NCBI GenBank assembly: GCA_024500155.1
Contig: CM044871.1
Span: forward strand, 34,966,728-35,030,727
DNA length: 64,000 bases
From: Chenopodium formosanum
Lineage: Eukaryota; Streptophyta; Magnoliopsida; Caryophyllales; Amaranthaceae
Direction of reading: 5' to 3'
Of the stretch, positions 11,580 to 23,371 are shown piece after piece. Positions within the stretch are counted from its first letter, which is position 1, and each line of letters begins with the position of its first letter. A program made the position numbers and the translations under genes. The notes beneath the pieces were generated by a model. It had not been told where the DNA came from. It ran no database searches and saw only the letters and a program-made list of their open reading frames with translations.

Positions 11580-12942
11580 TTAATATTGGAAGCAATTAAA
11601 CAATAAATTGTTACTCAAATCAAATAATAAATTAACTTAAACATGATTTTAGCAATATAAAAATAAAATAAGTAATTAAATTAATTAATTACTCACATTT
11701 CACGCGCGTCTTTAAATTGCTACATCATAAATAAATTATTAGTAACTTCAATAAAAATATAACTCAAATTGAAGTTAAATTAAGGAAAAAGTGATTTGAA
11801 TTGGTCCAAACCCTTAGTTAATTCTACCTTTCACGCCTTGGTTTAAGGACGGAACCTCGGATGTTGTATGGACTTCTTGGAGTGCTTAAGGAAGGAATAA
11901 TGTAGTTAGGTTTATATGTTTAAGGCTTAGAATATGAGAGAGAGATAAGAGAATGATTTTTGGTGTAGAAGAGAGAAAGAGAGAATCATTTGGTCCCTGA
12001 ATTGTAGAATGGAGGGGAGTATTTTACAGGGAAAATGAGTAGAGAGAACACACATAACCCTTAGAAAGATAAAAACCCTAGTTTTGGGGCGCCGTGACAC
12101 AATAGAGGTTGCCGTGACACGGAAAATCTGCCATGACACAACTAAAAAAGTTGCGTCGCGGCAAATTAACTACCCTAAAAAGATAAAATGCGTGTAGGTT
12201 TTACACGGAGAAAACACATGATAATTTTGTGACGCGTCACATGTACCATGACGGGGGGAAAATCCACCGTGGCGCCGTGTCATAGTGTACTTTTTTATTC
12301 AAAATGTGTGAGGAAAGCGGAAAATACATAAAAAAAAGGCACCATGACACGGTGGCAGTATGCACCGTGCCACGTCAGCCTTTGCCGCATTGCGACATTT
12401 GAGCTGTTGTGCGATAATTCTAGTTTTTTACGCGTTTGTAAAACTACAATACCTTTTGATCCGTAACTTGGAATAAGGTATATAATGTATCATTGGAAAT
12501 CTTATCAAGTGTACTTTCCAACCAAATTAGAATCAGGTCAATATCATTTTTATATTTTAAGATATGGCTATTTTTGTGAAAGGGTGGCGGTTTTGGGCTG
12601 AGTTTAGTATTTTGCTCAGATCTTCTTCGTTTTAAAACAAAATAGGGCTTATGATATATTTTTGGAAAGCTTATTTCATGGCATATCCAAAAATTAATAA
12701 TTGAATCAAAATTATATGGCCACAAAATCAGTTTCTCTCGGTTTTGTGATGTGGACACGAAAAGTGAAAATAAGTTATGGATTAGGGAAATGAGCTAGGT
12801 ATTTGATTGGTTTATGAAATGTATTGAATGGAAATATGGATGAAGCACTCCAAAGGTTAAATACTCAACCAGATCAATAATGGCGTCGAAAGGTTGTTCA
12901 TCATTGGGTTTGGTTTTGGGGAGACATTTTTAGTTTTGTACA
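11580..12942 (-). repeat. LTR-like block LTR-B, distant Tat relative
   Basis: The minus-strand start is TGTACAAAACTAAAAATG followed by TCTCCCCAAAACCAAACCCA, nearly the same as the first 60 bases of the Tat-A and Tat-B LTRs. It is inserted in the Athila integrase right after the codons for FDAY, so its right boundary at 12942 is firm. Further in, it diverges and has its own GC motif, GCCGTGACAC and variants, repeated about six times between 12085 and 12380. Its left end is not resolved and appears disrupted by LTR-A. Confidence 0.6.
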
Positions 12943-14096
12943 ATAAGCATCAAACCTAAGTACTTCTAATTCATGAAGATCCAACCACCTTTGTTCTGTT
13001 GCACTCCCAAAATCGAAGATGATTTTATTAATTGCCCAACGAGCGTGGTGATGAAGCTGCACCAGAAGATGATATGATTATCCAAAAACATGACGGTATG
13101 GAGTGGTGCCTATGGGAGTCTTGAAAGTCGTTCAATATGCCCATAAAGCATCATCAAGCTTGTCCGTCCAATCTTTCCTATTCCTAGCAACCGCCTTCTT
13201 AAGATCAACTTTATTTGATGGTTGGACACCTTAACTTTTCCACTATTTTGAGGATGGTAAGGAAGACTAAAAAGTTGATGAACGCCATGATTTATCAACA
13301 ACTTTTGGAAAGCATTATGTATAAAATGCGATCCATTGTCACTTATTACCACCTTAGGCACACCAAATCTCGAAAAGATGATCTTTTTTAATAGCTTCAT
13401 CACCACTTTTTGGTCATTTGTAGGGGAGGCAATGACATCAACCCATTTAGAAACATAATCGACCTTTACAAGGATGCATTGGTTTTCGAATGAAGAAGGG
13501 AATGGTCCCATGAAATCAATGCCCCATTCATCGAAAACTTCCAACTCGAGGATGGGTTGTTGAAGCATCTCATTCCTCTTTGAAATGTTTTCGGACCTTT
13601 GGAACCTACCACAAGACTTGATAAAACCCCAAATATCCTTAAAAAGGTGCGACCACAATGAACCACTTTGGAGAATCTTTAAAGTTATTTTGGAAACTCC
13701 CATGTGAACACCACCAGGATCCGAGTGAGAAATCTTCAAGACATTTGGCACTTCTTCACTTAGAATGTAACGACAGAGTAAGCCATCAACTCCTCGCTTA
13801 TACAAAATTAGATCATCCCACAAATAGTCTTGTGCTTCTCTCTTAAGCTTCTTTCTTTGATTCTTCGAAAATGAAGGTGGAAAAGCCCCACATGCTGGAA
13901 ATTTAACCAAATCGGCGAACCAAAGGATTTCCTTCACATCAATGGCATATAAAAAATCATCAAGCATTCTATCTTTAATAGGGGAATCATCATCTTGGAC
14001 TTGGAAGTCTTTAAGGCGGGAGAGGTGATCCGCCACAACATTCTCCGCCCATTTCTTGTCTATAACCTCAATATCAAATGTTTGAATTTTAAACAC
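12943..14096 (-). pseudogene. Athila integrase, truncated and mutated
   Basis: Minus-strand integrase fragment. The zinc-binding region keeps two His (HSDPGGVHMG) and one Cys, but the second Cys position reads Phe (CGRFQR). In the catalytic core the two Asp are present (WGIDFMGPF and ISDNGSHF). The Glu position reads Lys (GKVKVSN where GQVEVSN is usual), so the DDE triad is broken. A frameshift follows near 13180. The frame can then be traced as AVARNRKDWTDKLDDALWAY and LHELEVLRFDAY until LTR-B interrupts it. RNase H C-terminal sequence (ENVVADHLSRL) lies at the 14096 end. Confidence 0.85.
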
Positions 14097-15658
14097 ACAT
14101 CAAAACAATCTAGGATTTGATTCCTTCTTAGCAAAGAGATATTTGAGATCCTGATGATCCATGAAAACAATGGTCTTGGAACCCAACAAATAACAACGTG
14201 AATTTCTCAAAAGCATTCACAATTGCTAAAAACTCGTTTTCCGTTGTTGTGTAGTTTCGTTGAGCTCCATTGAGGGTTTTTGACATACATATAATAGATA
14301 ACATGGAGATTCTTATTAACCCTTTGACCCAAAACACCTCCTATAGCAATATCACTAGCATCACACATCAATTCAAAAGCTAAATCCCATCTCGGGGCTT
14401 AGAATCTGGAGGTGGAAGTTAAGGCTTTCATCAATTTGTTGAATGCTTCCAAGAATCTATCATCAAACACGAACTAAACATCCTTTTGAAGAAGATCGTT
14501 GAGGGGCTTAGAAATTAGAGAGAAATCCTTGATGAATCTCCAATAAAACCTGGCATGCCCTAAGAAAGACCTCACACCTTTTTCATTGACCGGAGATGGT
14601 AGCTTTTTAATGAATTCAATCTTTCCTTGGTCCACCTCTATTCCTTTGTAAGAGATCTTATGACTAAGGACAATGCATTCCTCAACCATAAAGTGATATT
14701 TCTCCCAATTCAAGACTATATTAATTTTCTCACACCGAGCCAAACACTTTTCAAGGTTCTCAAGACAAGCTTCAAATGAAACACCTCCCACCAAAAAAAT
14801 CATCCATGAACACTTCCATTTCCTCTACCATCATATCACAAAATATGCTCATCATACACCGTTGGAAGGTGGCGGGGGCGTTAAAAAGTCCAAATGGTAT
14901 TCTCCTATAAGCAAAGGTCCATATGGGCATGTAAAAGTTGTTTTCTCTTGGTCATCCGGGTGAATAGGAATTTGAAAGAAACCAGAATAATCATCAACAA
15001 AACAGAAATACTTATGCCTTGTTAGTCTTTCAAGAATTTGATCAATGAAGGGAAGGGGGAAATGATCCTTTTGAGTGGATGTGTTTAGACGTCGATAATC
15101 TATACAAATCCCCCATCCTGTGACCGTCGTTGTAGGAATGAGCTCACCTTTCTCATTCTCCACAACGGTCATGCCTCCTTTCTTTGGGACAATGTGGAAT
15201 AAGGAAACCCACTTTGAGCTAGAGATGGGGAATATGATTCCCGCATCCAATGGCTTGGTGATTTTCTTCTTGACTACTTCCCCCATTTGAAGGTGAAGTT
15301 TTAGTTGTCTTTCAATGCTTGGTGAGGTATTATCTTCAAGAGTGATGTGGTGCATGTATAAGGCGAGAATAATACCCTTGAGGTCATCAATGGTATAGCC
15401 TAAAGCACCTCGGTGCTTTCTTAACACACCATACCGCTTTTGAGCTTGGCTCTCACACAAGGAGGAACTAAAAATCACGATAAAAGTTGAGTTAGGATCT
15501 AAGAACTTATACCTAAGGTGTGATGGAAGAGGTTTGAGCTCAACCACGGGGACACCTTTACCTTCTTTTGTTGTAGCCGCTAGCAATGCTTCTTGGCTAG
15601 CTAGTGATGTCCATGCACATTTGCTCGTCTTCAAGGCTCCCATTGAGAAAATCTTCAC
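14097..15658 (-). pseudogene. Athila reverse transcriptase and RNase H
   Basis: From 15658 down: a linker, then RT with PLDAGIIFPISSSKWVSLFH, HIVPKKGG, CIDYRRLNTSTQKDHFPLPF and FVDDYSGFFQIPIHP. A frameshift near 14920 breaks the frame. Beyond it the FMDD active-site box is readable at about 14805-14816 in another frame. The RT connection (14803-14474) has GHARFYWRFIKDFS. RNase H follows at 14337-14128 with KTLNGAQRNYTTTENEFLAIV. The pieces are in at least three frames with stops, so no enzyme can be made. Confidence 0.85.
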
Positions 15659-16158
15659 ACAAAGCCATCTCTTTCCTAGGAAAACCTTTCTTTTTCCGTA
15701 TTCAACAAAACATTCTCAAGATCATCATTAGAAGCAATTTCTCATGCATAGAAGACACAACATTATCAAGAGAGTCAATCATCATACATTCTCCAAGGAA
15801 GAACTTGGATACTTCATGCTATCATTCAAGTCAAATTCAATCACCTCATCTCCTACCTTAAGTGAAATTTTATCACTGTTGACATCGATTATAGCACCCG
15901 AGGTAGCAAGAAAGGGTCTACCTAGAATGATAGGAATGCTAGCATCTTCGTCCATCTCAAGTACCACAAAATCCATCGGAATAACAAATTTTCCAACCCT
16001 CAAAGGGACATCATCTACCTTATCCTTTGGAAACTTGATTGACCTATCGGCTAATTGTAAAGTAATGTCGGTAGGCAAGAGTTCCCCTAGTTTAAGCCTT
16101 TGGTACACCGAATATGGCATAAGGCTAACACAAGCTCCAAGGTAACATAAGGCATTAA
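15659..16158 (-). pseudogene. Athila protease (aspartic), broken by CACTA-1
   Basis: The frame on the minus strand reads NALCYLGACVSLMPYSVYQRL (16155 to about 16093) and then a clear retropepsin body with DFVVLEMDED and IPIILGRPFLATSGAIIDV (about 15980-15895). The usual Athila active site is DLGAS; here it reads YLGAC, so the catalytic Asp is replaced by Tyr. CACTA-1 is inserted immediately upstream of this motif. The flanking frame resumes at 17640 as LNDPENFFIPYAI. Confidence 0.85.
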
Positions 16159-17636
16159 CACTACATGAAAAAACGTAATTGGCACCGGTTCAAAACCCCT
16201 TAATGCCACCGTTTTTGAATCGGTGCCAATTACGAGCGTGAAAAGCCACCGGTTCAAACCGGTGGCAAAAATGGTTATTGGCACCGGTTAACCGGTGCCA
16301 AAAATCACCTAACAATTAAATAAAAAAAAAAGAATATCATAATTAAATCTGAAGAATTTCAATCAATATAATCCAAATTTTACAATATATAATAAAAAAA
16401 ATTACAATCAATTGCAACATATAAATAAATAAAAAAAATTTACATTATAAATAAAAAAAAAATTACAATATACACGTAAATAAAAAAAAAAATTACAATA
16501 TAAATAAAAACAAAACTCCTACACATCTAAATCATTATTCTTGAATCTTGATTCTTGAATTTAAGATCTAAATTGATGTACCTGCACCAATTAAAAAAAA
16601 CAAAAGATTAATATAAATAAGCTTTGAAAAACAAAAAAAAAAAACAGAAATTCAATGAAAAAAAATTCAAACCCAGAAAATTAAAGCAGGAATTCAAACC
16701 CAGAAAAAAAAAAAAACAAACCAGAAATTTAAATGTATGACAATCAAATTGAAACCCAGAAAAAAATAATAATAAAACAGAAATCGGAAAAAAAAATCAA
16801 AATGAAACCAAGAAAAAAAAATTAACCCCGAAATCGAAATTGGAAAAAAAAAATAACCCATAAAAAATATAACCCCAGACATCGAAAAAAAATGAAAATC
16901 GAAAAAAAAATAAACCTAGAAAAATCGAAAAATTAAACCGAATTAAAATCCAAAATCAAACACATGCAAGAACCCATAAAATCGATTTAAATCCAGAAAA
17001 TCGAAAAAAAACACATACAATAAACCCAGAAAATCGAAATCAGAAATCGAAATCCATAAATCAAAATCGAAAAAAAAACACATGCAATAAACCCAGAAAA
17101 TCGAAATCCGAAAATCGATTCAAATCAATTAATGAAACCCAGAAAAATCGAATTAAAATCCAAAATCAAACCCAAAAAAACACCCAATAAACACAAACCC
17201 AGAAAAATCGAAAAAATTAACCCAAAAAATCAAACCCATCTTGATTAGATTCATTGTTGTTCGTGGTCTTGATTGTGGTCTTGGGTTTTGGACTTGGTGG
17301 TGATGTTGGTTATCGTCTTCGGTGGTGTTTAAAAGAATAAAGAGGTTTTTTTTAGGGAGAGGAGAGAGAAAAGAGAGAGGAGAGGAGAGGAGAAGAGATC
17401 AGGAGAGAGAGAGGAGAAGGGAGGCCGAGTATGAGGGTAGGGTTTAGGGAAATATAAGGGGTTTTTTTTTAAAAAAAAAAGGGTTTTTGCCACCGGTTCG
17501 GTTCAAACCGGTTTGAACCAAATTGGTGGAAAAAACTTCTTCTAAAAAACCCGCCTACTTTAACCCATATTTTTGCCACCGATTTTGAAGAATCGGTGCC
17601 ATTAAGGCAGTGTCATTCTACTTTTTTCACCTAGTG
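16159..17636. mobile_element. CACTA-1, non-autonomous CACTA (En/Spm-like) transposon
   Basis: A 1478-bp insertion with CACTA termini: CACTACATGAAAAAA at the left and, inverted, CACTAGGTGAAAAAA at the right. Flanking trinucleotides are TAA (16156-16158) and TCA (17637-17639), a 3-bp TSD with one mismatch. Both subterminal zones carry copies of GGCACCGGTT and its complement, including GGCACCGGTTAACCGGTGCC near 16281. There is no transposase; movement would need an enzyme from a related element. Removing it rejoins the Athila protease frame. Confidence 0.88.
16640..17240 (+). repeat. A-rich degenerate repeat in CACTA-1
   Basis: About ten imperfect copies of AAACCCAGAAAATCGAAA spaced 25-70 bases apart, strongly purine-skewed on the plus strand. 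The spacing is irregular, so this is a decayed minisatellite rather than a clean tandem array. Confidence 0.65.
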
Positions 17637-18503
17637 TCAATAGCATACGGGATAAAAAAGTTTTCAGGATCATTTAGCTTAGGTTCCATCTTGTTCATTA
17701 TGGTTTCACTACAATTCTTGGTCAAGTTCACCGTCTCCACAACATCACAAGTCCTCCTACCGCTTAAAATGTCTTTAAGTGATTTTGCATAGTTCGGCAT
17801 TTAGGTGAAAACATCAGTAAATGGTGGAGAAAGACGAAGTTGTTTGAGCATGTGTATAAATCTTCCAAATTGTTCATACAACTTGTGCCTCATAAATCTT
17901 TGTGGATAAGGAATCTTGGGTTTCACAACTTCTTTCTCTTCCTTCACCTCCTTAGGTGGCTCTACCATTAATTTACTCAAAGATGCATCATCTTCCTCAT
18001 TCTCAACTAAAACCTCCTTGGCCCCCTCTTTACTTTTACTCTTTCTAGGAAAACTCTTCTCAAGAACCCTACCACTCCTTGTGACTATGGCATTAACATG
18101 TGTCTTAGGGTCTAGGCCTTGAGAAGGTAAAGAAGAAGGGCTTCCTTGGTCTTTCAAAGCATTGGAAAGTTGAGAAATTTTTTTTTCAAGCATCTTATTA
18201 TAGGTCATCATGTAAGTGTTCAACAACTTGGTTTAATTTTCAATGATTTCCTCCAAGTTAGTCATAAAAGAAGAAGAGGGTTGAATATAGGAATCATCAC
18301 TTTGGGTCGTTGGAACAACTCTGGGTGGGGGACCCTTTTGAGCATTGTTTTGAACATTTCCCCTATTTTGATTGTTCCAATTACATCTACTTTGATTTTT
18401 ACCATAACCTTGTTTATGTTTACCATAACCTTGGTTATGATTACCATAATTTTGGTTTTGATTACCATAATTTTGGTTTTGATTTTTGCCAATGTAACCT
18501 TGG
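17637..18503 (-). pseudogene. Athila gag C-terminal part
   Basis: Minus-strand continuation of gag between the two CACTA insertions. From 18503 it has a glutamine/asparagine-rich run of imperfect QNYGNQNQ repeats (18490-18400), then PPPRVVPTTQSDD and a stop near 18235. The open part 18226-17801 follows, with KMLEKKISQLSNALKDQ (possible coiled coil), PKTHVNAIVTRSGRVLE and PYPQRFMRHKLYEQFGRFIHMLKQL. These last motifs are standard at the end of Athila gag, just before protease. It is not functional. Confidence 0.8.
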
Positions 18504-18524
18504 TTGCACTAGTAGAAAAAAGGC

Positions 18525-18765
18525 ATAGGGCACCGGTTCAAACCCGGTCTAAGGCACCAGTTTGAACAGGTTTCAATGTGGGGGGTGCCAATTACCCCCC
18601 TTTTTGGCACCGGTTCAAAACGGGTGCCCTAAACCGATTTTGGCACCGGTTAACCGGTGCCTTTTATTATTCTTGTCACCAGTTAACCGGTGCCTTAAAT
18701 AATCTCCCGTGTTTTTTTCCATGGTGGTAGCTAGTTTTGGCACCGGTTAACCGGTGCCTTTTCAA
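18525..18765. repeat. Left subterminal repeats of CACTA-2
   Basis: About six copies of GGCACCGGTT/AACCGGTGCC within 240 bases, two of them as the full palindrome GGCACCGGTTAACCGGTGCC. The right end (about 25026-25197) has similar copies, some changed to GCCACCGGTT. In CACTA elements such subterminal motifs are the docking sites for the TnpA protein. CACTA-1 carries the same words. Confidence 0.8.
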
Positions 18766-19010
18766 TAAATTTATTTTTTATTTATTTATTTTTTTCCATT
18801 TTTCGTGCAATAATAAAAAAAACCCCTATTTCCAGCAATAATAACCTATAATTCCAGCAATAATATTAAATAAAATAATTAATAATATTATTACTATAAT
18901 TACTAAAAATAATAATATTATTAATTATTATAATAAGATACAAATAATATTAAAAACAAGAATTCATATATGTATAGATATAAATATTCCCAAACGCAAT
19001 AAAAAAAATG

Positions 19011-19011
<1 letters not shown>

Positions 19012-19065
<54 letters not shown>
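19012..19065. repeat. (TA)n microsatellite
   Basis: An uninterrupted TA run of about 54 bases within CACTA-2. Confidence 0.95.
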
Positions 19066-19067
<2 letters not shown>

Positions 19068-19289
19068 AACGATAGTAAGTAAATAATGAATAATAATATA
19101 GTTAAAAAGTTAACATAAATTTACAATTAAAATGACATTTACATGTTGAAGGTGATAAAAGACGCCAACATGTCACGAACTTCATTAAGTTCGTTGATTG
19201 TCAATGAACCATCCTTTTGTACCTTGCAAAACTTGAAATACAAAAAAATTATGTTATAATTAATTAATTAGGCAAAACAATATTTATTT

Positions 19290-20735
19290 TATCAAATATG
19301 ACCTTTATTACTTTTATTTAGCCCATTTCCTACATTTCTTATCAAATGAACTATTTCTTTCTCATAACATAACAATGTCATCTAGTTTTATTTGTCTAAG
19401 CCCTAAAATTGAATCAAAAGAGCATTTTATAAGGTTTAAGATGCTTTATACTAAAAATGGCCCAAACATAGCCTATATGACTTTACTTTGCCCATTTTCT
19501 ACATTTCTTATCAAATGAACTTTATTGATCTCATAACATATTAATATTATACAGTTATAGGTGTTTAAGGAAAAAAATCACATCAAAAGAGCATATTAAC
19601 ACAAAATGGCCTAAATATGGCCCATATGATTTCTATTCAGTCCATTTTCTACCTTTCTTATCAAATAACCCATTTATTTCTCATAACATGTCAATGTTGG
19701 GTAATATTAGGTGTCTAAGGCTAGAAATCACATCAAAATAGCATTTCATTAAGTTTTAGGACGCATTTTACTCAAAATGGCCCAAATATGGCCAATTTGA
19801 CTTCTATTTAGCCCATTTCCTACATTTCTTATCAAATGAAGTATTTCTTTAACATAACATGTCAATGTCACCTATTTTTATGTGTCTCAGGCCTAAAATT
19901 GAATCAAAAAAATATTTTATTAAGGTTTAAGACGCTTTTTACTCAAAATGGCCCAAATATGGCCTATATGACTTTACTTTGCCCATTTCCTACAATTCTT
20001 ATCAAATGATTTTTATTTATCTCATAGAATGTCAATATTTTCTAGTTATAGGTGTAAAAGGAATGAAATCACATCAAAAGAGCATATTAATACAAAATGG
20101 CCCTAATATGGCCTATATGACTTCTATTGAGCCCATTTTCTACCTTTCTTGTCAAATGACCTTTTTATTTCTCATAACATGTCAATGTTGGATAATATTA
20201 GGTGTCTAAGGATAGAAATCACATCAGTATAGAATTTCATTAAGTTTAACAACACATTTTACTCAAAATGGCCCAAATATGACCTATATGACTTATATCT
20301 AGCCCATTTCCTACAATACTTCTCAAATGAACTATTTATTTCTCACAACATGTCAATGTCACCTAGTTTTATGTGTCTAAGACCTAAAATTGAATCAAAA
20401 AAGTATTTTATTAAAGTTTAAGACATTTTTTACTCAAAATGGCCCGAATATGGCCTATATGACTTTATTTTGCCCATTTCCTACATTTCTTATTAAATGA
20501 ACTTTATTTATCTCATAACATGTCAATATTATCTAGTTATAAGTGTATAAGGAAAGTAATCACATCAAAAGAGCATATTAGCACAAAATGGCTCATATGA
20601 CTTCTAGTCATCCCATTTTCTACCTTTCTTGTCAAATGACCTATTTATTTCTCATAAAATGTTAATGTTGGGTAATATTAGGTTTTTAAGGCTAGAAATC
20701 ACACCAAAATAGCATTTAATTTAGTTTTAGGACTT
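19290..20735. repeat. Higher-order tandem repeat in CACTA-2 (about 165-bp monomer, 490-bp period)
   Basis: The anchor GCCCATTTCCTACATTTCT or a close variant recurs at about 19322, 19490, 19638, 19810, 19980, 20131, 20300, 20472 and 20609. Successive gaps run roughly 168, 150 and 172 bases and then repeat, giving a 490-base period of three diverged monomers. Each monomer also has AAAATGGCCCAAATATGGCC and CTCATAACATGTCAATGT. There are about three copies of the trimer. It is non-coding. Confidence 0.85.
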
Positions 20736-21029
20736 ACATCATCAAGTTGTTGACTGTCCGTACAATGAGTTAACATGTCAAGCATGAATCTCATCACATT
20801 CAAAGCACAATCAAGTCCATTTTCTTGTCGTGCGCACTAGCATATGACAAACAAATCACATGAGTGAAACATGCAATGGAAATTAGCAAATATTTACTAA
20901 CATAGATTTTGAAGATAATCACAATATCATGTAAATTACCAACGGTGACTTCCATGTTGGACCCTGTGGAGCACGACAATGTAGCTTCTTCATAACACTA
21001 TAGTAAATAAAGTACATTCAAATTTTAAG

Positions 21030-21222
21030 AGATGCCTAAGCAGCCTGCTGATTCCGAGGCTGGAGAAGTTCCGGCAGCGGCTGCTGATGCTGCAGCAGCC
21101 CCGGCAGAGACTGCCAAGGCCGGAGATGCCCGGGCAGCCGCTCCGTCGGAGCAGCGTAAGGAGCACCAGCCGAGGCCGTCGCTGCCTCGGCATCGGAGAT
21201 GGGGGCCTGGGAGTCGTGCTAT
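21030..21222. other. GC-rich island in CACTA-2
   Basis: About 190 bases of very GC-rich DNA inside an AT-rich element, with sharp edges. It is open on both strands. The plus strand (21032-21265) gives an Ala/Pro-rich chain (VPAAAADAAAAPAETAKAGD), and the minus strand gives Leu/Gln/Pro-rich text. No family is recognised. Composition unlike its surroundings suggests a captured gene fragment, which CACTA elements are known to pick up, but a native tnpA 3' exon is not excluded. Confidence 0.55.
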
Positions 21223-21767
21223 TTCGGCCGTTTTTTTTTCAGAGGTGCAGTTAGAGAGTGCCTAACGGTTATTTAACACAAAAAAAAATTGAGAAATAAA
21301 TAAATTACCTCGTTAATAAACTTGACCTCGGCACGTGGCCAATCAATGAGGATACCTATAGCTTGCCAAAGCTTTGTTATCCTAACCTCCTCTATCGGTA
21401 CGGGTAGTGGGATGTCTTCGATCCCCTCAACCACCGAAGCGATCCCAACCGATTAATGATGTGGCCCTGCCGTAGCACCGGTCGTCGGTTGTGCACTACC
21501 ATACACCATGAAACTCAACTCCATACTATTTGCATGCCCCGGGGCTAGAAGTGCACACCCACAAGTACAAAAAAAAAAAGAAGTTAAATAGGTCTTTTAC
21601 TACACCATAGATAATATAATGAAATTTATTAAGGTAGAGGGTTACAAATCACCTGCAACTCTGGATATTCATGCGGTGTTGGATTATCAAGCTCTCTCGA
21701 GTCCGCATGTGTAGGAGTAGGAACCTGCAACAATTCATCAATCATGCCACCTCAGATCTCAATTAAC

Positions 21768-22742
21768 TCAGCATTTTAAAACTTTTAATAACCCAATTGA
21801 AATTACCTCAGGTGACACATCTTCACCATGTATCTCATCTCCTCCATGTCTATCACCTTCTACTTGTTCTTTTGGTTGAGAACATGAGTCGACTGGTGTA
21901 CTCGCGAGGAACGACAAAATCGTTAAGTTCATCTGCTTTGCCAAAGCATTGAATTCACCGACTGACTCATTGCGTACTTGTTCCTTAATTGTTGCCACCT
22001 TGGCATCCAACTCCCCCGGTGAGTTAACACTGGCTCGAGATCTACTCGATTTCATGTATTCTGGACCCATCACCTTTTTTTATCCAAGCAATGACCCTAC
22101 CTAACCTACTACTCGTCCTGGATGGTATGGCCTTCCCAAAGCCATGGTGAAAGGTTCATTCTCCACACTTAGGACCAATTTGCCCTCCACCAGCTCTTGG
22201 GTGTGCTCAAGCTGTAGCAAAAGGAAGATGGATGTCACTAATACAATTAATGGTTTGTATAGTGTTTTTGATGCAAAAGCGTCTAAAAATTTAACAGTTC
22301 ATAGGTAACTTAAAAGTTTATCTGCCATTTTTTTGGTTTCCGGACCTTTGATGACCCCTTTTCCGGTTTCCTTTATCAAACGTATGGAGAGAAAAAAAGA
22401 AATCCTCAGCACGAATCACCAAAGTAGTAATCGTGGAACTAGAGGGTTCCTTCGATGCCACTAGAAGCGATTTAGGGTATAAACCCTTTTGGATCCGCTC
22501 AGGTCTCTTTTCAGCAAATGTCTTAGCCCCCATACGATGGACGTACTCCTTCTTCTCTGCATTTTTTTTAGTTTGCTCTCGAAGTTCCTAGATAAAATTA
22601 AATGTTAGTATCATTGCTACAAGAAGAGCCAAGCTATTATTCAATTGAGATCAGATTTAAACAAACTTATTATGGCTTTCTTTTGAGTCTTCATTCTAAC
22701 GAACTCTTCCCAGTCTTCTTTTGACACGGTCGGCCCTTTTTG
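21768..22742 (-). pseudogene. tnpA-like gene of CACTA-2 (plant transposase, Transposase_24 type)
   Basis: Minus-strand exons of the accessory transposase that binds subterminal repeats. Readable parts: WQKGPTVSKEDWEEFVRMK (22742-22690); ELREQTKKNAEKKEYVHRMG with SFAEKRPE-like text (22590-22318), preceded by a plausible AG acceptor; SVENEPFTMALGRPYHPGRV (about 22180-22110); and a last stretch 22073-21768. The order and the motif TMALGRP-HPGRVRG are typical of Ptta/En/Spm plant transposases. At least one stop follows GRVVG near 22100, and splice sites are inferred. The 5' end is joined to tnpD by a deletion at about 22742. Confidence 0.72.
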
Positions 22743-23371
22743 CCATGGTAGTAAGACTTAGGAATTTCATTCCCATCAGGCATCATATCACTTAATGCGG
22801 TCGACAAAGAAGTAAAACTAATGTCCGTCCACCCATGCTTCGACTAAATGTTGAAAAGTGTTAGCACGGCCGATAGTTTGGAGTATTTTTTGCACCCAGG
22901 ATACAAAGGCTTTTTGGAAGCCTCCGATAATAACTCAAACACTCCACCTTCAACACCATGCAACATCTCATCCACGTATTCATCCTCGACCTCATCTGCC
23001 AGATCGTCATCGGCTCTATCCTCACCATTACCAACAATATAGTCATCATTCTCGTATTCCTCGTCCACATGAATCTCATTGCTTCTAACACGCACATCAT
23101 TCCGATCAAGATCCCCACTGTACTCTCCACTTTCTCCGTGCCAAATACACACATGGTATAACTGCCTAAACCCACGACATAATACATGATATCTAATGAT
23201 TTCAACACTATCGACCAAATTCACATTATTACAATCAACACAAGGACAATAAACGCCTTTGTCACCCATTTTGCGTTGATAAGCTAAAGTCCTCTCGCAA
23301 AACTCTTGAACCCCATTCCAAAATTCCAATGTATCGTGTCTACCATACATCCAACCATGATCTTTCTCCAT
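22743..23371 (-). pseudogene. tnpD N-terminal domain of CACTA-2 (transposase-associated domain only)
   Basis: The start at 23371 reads MEKDHGWMYGRHDTLEFWNG. It matches the N-terminal transposase-associated domain of CACTA TnpD, with the zinc-like CPCVDCNN segment, RYHVLCRGFRQLYHVCIWHGE and an acidic spacer. At 22858-22844 the frame reaches LTLFNI and a stop. Beyond the stop, SKHGWTDISFTSLSTALSDMM is still readable to about 22745. There the catalytic Transposase_21 domain should follow, but the sequence jumps directly into tnpA. The matching domain survives in CACTA-3 at 28800-29525. Confidence 0.87.

Noticed and set aside
18310..18528. Tyr/Asn-rich open frame on the plus strand
   Set aside because: It is the complement of the QNYGNQNQ repeats in Athila gag and continues into the CACTA-2 terminus.
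22844..23208. Several open frames overlapping tnpD of CACTA-2
   Set aside because: They are other-frame shadows of the transposase-associated domain read from 23371.
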